DNA from: Mesocentrotus franciscanus
Taxonomy: Eukaryota; Echinodermata; Echinoidea; Camarodonta; Strongylocentrotidae
Direction of reading: 5' to 3'
Length of the DNA stretch: 64,000 nucleotides
Assembly (NCBI GenBank): GCA_037976565.1
Contig: CP137666.1
Location: forward strand, 52,293,271 to 52,357,270
Each line of letters opens with the position of its first letter. The first letter of the stretch is position 1. The notes beneath the pieces were generated by a model. The model did not search any database, was not told the origin of the DNA, and saw nothing but the letters and a program-made list of their open reading frames with translations. A program made the position numbers and the translations under genes. This document shows positions 60,101 to 64,000 of this stretch, piece after piece.

Positions 60101-60654
60101 GTAGAGGTAATGTTAGTTTGGTTTTATGTATAGGAATCGCAGTTACAATGTAAATGAAAATTTCTAGTCTATATGTTATACTGATCACATTCTTTTTTAT
60201 AGAATAAAGTTTACATTTTGCTGCAGATGCAGATGCTGTCATCTTGATGGTCTAGAAGTTGTAGTAGATGTATATATCTAACTTATACCATGTATGATAT
60301 TGTGAGGAGTGATACATCGGTATGGCATGGCTGGAATCACTGGGCTGGCTGTCTAGACAAGGCTTCTACTTGCCCTAAGGCCTTTCCTCTCTTCATAATT
60401 TTATTCAACAAGTGACGTTCACATGAATCCATGAGGCTGTGCACCAATAGCTCACTGACTTGGATAATGTTGACTCATGTTGCTTTAACATTCAAATTAA
60501 AAAAACAGAATATATTTTGTGTATTGTTCCTGTGTTATAGGGTATCTATCTTCAGCAAGTTGTGTGAGAAAATCTTACACAATCTGCATCATTAGTTGAT
60601 GTACTAGAATTTGACAGTAGAATGCAAGAAAGAATTCAACTTCTGTACTTTGAA

Positions 60655-60690
60655 TAAACCAAAGTTAATGTCTTCTGGTTCTCAACAGGG
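60655..60690. repeat. Half copy of palindromic element
   Basis: Right arm only: AAGTTAATGTCTTCTGGTTC. Confidence 0.55.
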
Positions 60691-60954
60691 GAATTAAAGG
60701 TTTAGTCATATTTTTTTGTAAATAGGTATAGATAATACACATCTTCAGCTCACAGTAATTTAATTGTTTTACAATTATATTCAATTTTATGAAAAGGATA
60801 CTATTTTATGGGATATTCATATCTTACAATCAGGAAGATAGAAAAGAGAAACCAAACAACATATTTTCACTTCATTTTAATTGGGCCAGGTGCATTGGGA
60901 ATAATTATTTTTCTTTAAAAGATTATCCTGATACAACTATCCATAATGATATCA

Positions 60955-61033
60955 TCAGATGAGAGCCAGAAAGGTAGTAGCTCATATTCTGTATCATTGA
61001 GTTTTAAGTCCTTCTAGCTCTCTGTAGATGATG
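60955..61033. repeat. Palindromic element copy
   Basis: ATCAGATGAGAGCCAGAAAG left, AAGTCCTTCTAGCTCTCTGT right. The outermost TCATCAGATGAGAG / CTCTCTGTAGATGA also match. Confidence 0.7.
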
Positions 61034-62645
61034 AAGTGGACTGTCTTGTGTAGATTCATCATAGCAAAGAACTGTGAAAGCTGACATTACAAGAAACCAT
61101 CACCCAGACTGCAGGGTGTACGCAGTGATATAATGAGAGGCAGCACTATGGTGGCATCAATCAATAAACGACGATACCCTGGCCAGCGCACGCACGTAGA
61201 ATTATGCATGCCAGGCAACGACTCCTCTCAGGCTCGGGGAGTGGGGGAGGGGGAAAGTCCCATACACTCAACAACAGAAATAGGCCTACTTGACAACCTT
61301 TCTAGCTACTTCAAAGCCTAAGACAGTGCAGTGCAATATTTGCGCACTCTAAATGTTGTGGGCCTCCCCCCAGAAGTATCTTTGGCTCCCCCTCTGTATT
61401 GGAGATCGTATATTAGATATGTCTAAGATGGTTAGAGAGTGGGAGTGGAAAGGGCTTGGTCTGAACCATTGACGCTATGAAAAAAAATAAACCTCTTTCG
61501 CACGTGGGATAATTTTGCATAAGACAGTGATATAGACACATTGTTATGGATTAACTAGCATGGACAAAGAGGTTAAAACATTAAAACCTTTACCAGAGTT
61601 TATTTTTCTTTTTTCTGTTGCTCCACTAATCAGCTCCTATAGTGTCTATATGGGTGTCCTTTTCATCATATACTAATTTGTGATATACTTTTTAAATATC
61701 AAGTAACCATAGATGTGTGGAAAGCATTAAAAACTACCAATTAGATTATAATGTGTTCACTGTTCAAAAATTCAATGTAAAAGTATATTAGTAACAAACA
61801 AAAATGGAGTATAGGTATATGATGTTTACAAGTATAAATATTTAAGAACAATGATATGATAATGCATAATCAGAGAGACAATACTGGTATTTTCTGTAGA
61901 ATATTTTGTACATGTAGAAATCCAATATAAACATTCTTGCGTACCTGCCGTCATATCTGTAGAAGACATTAACTCAACCTAGCAGTAGTTGTGCATAATG
62001 TGAACTACTGATGGAAATACCACATGTATGCTATGTTACAAAATGTAAATGTGTTGCTGTATTTATGTTACATTCTTTCGAGCAATTCGCTTGCACACGT
62101 AAGAACCTCAAGTGCTTTGCAGTGTGCTTAGTATCACCGTAACTCAAAGCAACAAGTCATATCCTGACTAGACTTACTGAGGAATCTTCAACTGGAGACT
62201 CCTGATGACATTTTCCTTCCACCCTCACCCCCCACCCTCCAAATCATCCCTGCATGCTCGTTGAGGCTATGCAATCACACTGCCGTGAGGCCCCCGGGAC
62301 ATTTAAAAAACACTCAACTGAACATCACACAGAGAGAATGGGTTCGCAGAATCGTCATCGTGGAGGGAGGGAAAGAAAGGCTTTTAATATGAATTCTAGT
62401 GGAGTGTAAGAAATGCAAATAGCTTGCGAAAACGCCCTGGTTGGGCGGGCGTGCAAGGAAGAATGTCTACAAAATGAGAAGGCTTCTATTAAGAGTGCAA
62501 GTGTTCTGTTGTTGACTCTGCAACATGTAGGACTATGAAACCAAAGCTGAACAAGATTTTATACTGCAGTACACTGTATTACTGTTCCCAGGAGAGGGGT
62601 ATGGATAAAGGAGGGAAACTTCAACTGAAAAAGCTAATGTTTTGT
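61034..62645. other. No gene seen
   Basis: Mixed DNA; the 61133-61321 (+) frame is short and without motif. An octamer site ATGCAAAT occurs near 62414. Confidence 0.45.
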
Positions 62646-62713
62646 CTGTTCACAGCCAGAAGGGTGTTTATTCTGTGTGTAAATAGTTAAAGCCCTTCTG
62701 GCTCCAAACAGTT
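62646..62713. repeat. Palindromic element copy
   Basis: CTGTTCACAGCCAGAAGGGT left, AAGCCCTTCTGGCTCCAAAC then AGT right. Among the best preserved arms. Confidence 0.85.
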
Positions 62714-64000
62714 TGATTTATATTCTTGTCTCCCCCCTCCCCCTCCTCCTCTTCAGTAAACTGTGTTAGCACTATTTTTGCAGAGGATGTTTTGATATGA
62801 TTTCTTCAGGACCGAGTCTTGTGAATCCGTATAATTGCAGTGCAATGATTTTTCTAATAAATGTGCATATGATTTATTTGAGAACCTCTCAGTATACATG
62901 CATTTTCATCAACTAGTGCATTTTAGGTGTGCTAGTACATGGGTAATGTTGCAAACACACCATTGAGACTGTACATATGTTATGCATCAGGAGAAATTAA
63001 TGACAGTTTTACAATTGTCAAGCATATCTGCTTCAATTGCTTTGTGCAGTAAAAAGTGATGTGATGTAAAAAGGTGATTCTATGGACATTAATGAATGGT
63101 TATTAATCTAGAACAATGATAATATATGTGAAATTTATTAGGATAAAAAGGTACTCAGGAATATATGGGATGAATCTATCATTTCTATTCAGGCAGTAGA
63201 AAATCTTGTTTACTTTGAAATTTACTTCTTGCTTGACTAATTCTTACAGACAAACTTCTTGTTTATTGTCTCATCGAAGACAGCTGGAGATCAAGTAAAT
63301 ATCCATACTGTCAATGCTATGTCTGATTGTGTATTAATTTGTCACAAGACATCTCAGTAAAGGCTTCAAAATATGAGGGGGGGGGATCTTTAGATGATAC
63401 ATGATACATTTTCCCCATTTTTTCTGTCTTTCTTTGGGTTTTCTTCTTTTCTTCTTCACATTCTTCAATTCTTCAATTCATGGTTGTTTCAGTTTCCTTT
63501 TGAATACAAATAATTACCAAAAGGTACAACCAAAAGATCTAACAGCACTTCAGTGAATTCAGTGAATATGTTATGGACCCAACAATCAACTAATAAAACC
63601 TTTTCTTATAGACTGAGGATAAGGGCAAAGCCTGCTCCTTTGCACCTCAGTGATAACAAAATTCCTAATTTTTCAATTTGTTTCCAGCAATTTTCCATAA
63701 TTTTGTATTTCTTTTTTTCCCTATCAATCATGCTTGACCTGTCAGTGTCAGAGGCATTCATGTAGAAGTAACTGTCCAATTAATAGGGGCATTTATGTGA
63801 AAATAATCTAAATTGAAACTGGTACAATTATTTTCCAATTAAGCAGCACTGGTTGAACTTTTCTCTTTATTTGTCAGTCAGCATTTCTCCTGGGAAAATT
63901 AGTCCATTAATGGGGTTATTTGTCTGTTCAATAGGGCCGCTGTACTTCTGATGTCCATTATCCATGCTGTGCCAGCTGATGCTTCTTGCATCAACTTTTT
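62714..64000. other. Presumed intron or intergenic, no gene seen
   Basis: AT-rich DNA to the end of the window; the 63553-63765 (+) frame has no recognisable motif. Confidence 0.45.

Overview
The window is non-coding-rich animal DNA: AT-rich, with long CT/GA and triplet microsatellites, many short foldback (MITE-like) elements and degenerate tandem arrays, and no long uninterrupted genes. I see no bacterial, viral or organellar content and no CRISPR array or rRNA. The mix of repeat types (a tRNA-derived SINE, small TIR elements whose ends read GTCAAACCTG or CTGTAAA, abundant CATGTACATG tracts) together with a sarcospan exon suggests a marine invertebrate deuterostome, most likely an echinoderm such as a sea urchin. 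That species guess is inference, not something the sequence proves.

Only one coding exon is confidently recognised: 13830-14240 (+). It encodes the first 137 residues of a sarcospan-like tetraspan protein, a member of the dystrophin-associated complex, and ends at a clean GTGAGT splice donor in phase 0. The next coding exon was not found, so bases 14241-64000 may be largely or wholly the first coding intron. Possible small exons at 15292-15333 and 21079-21303 (+) and a possible minus-strand exon at 36764-37205 are listed at low confidence.

Layout. 1-13.5 kb is upstream or intergenic sequence with a foldback element (0.82-0.98 kb), another at 3.2-3.4 kb, two tandem arrays (3.55-3.88 and 4.2-4.8 kb), a 123-bp tandem duplication followed by a CpG-rich island (5.39-5.93 kb), a diverged ~70-bp tandem array (7.97-8.9 kb) and CT microsatellites. 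13.8-14.24 kb is the sarcospan exon. 14.2-64 kb holds dispersed repeats: a palindromic family built on GCCAGAAGGGC...GCCCTTCTGGC with about 16 copies plus one tandem array, a 197-bp pure GGA tract (32.6 kb), a two-copy 469-bp-spaced duplication (45 kb), a ~2.2-kb terminal-inverted-repeat transposon inserted into a tRNA-type SINE (47.66-50.1 kb), a Harbinger-like MITE with a TTA duplication (52.4 kb), and several ~46-130-bp tandem arrays (46.4, 50.9, 53.75 and 55.6 kb).

The most unusual signal is the dense palindromic family. Its copies start only downstream of the sarcospan exon and cluster at 56-63 kb. If that region is transcribed as intron, each complete copy could fold into an RNA hairpin.
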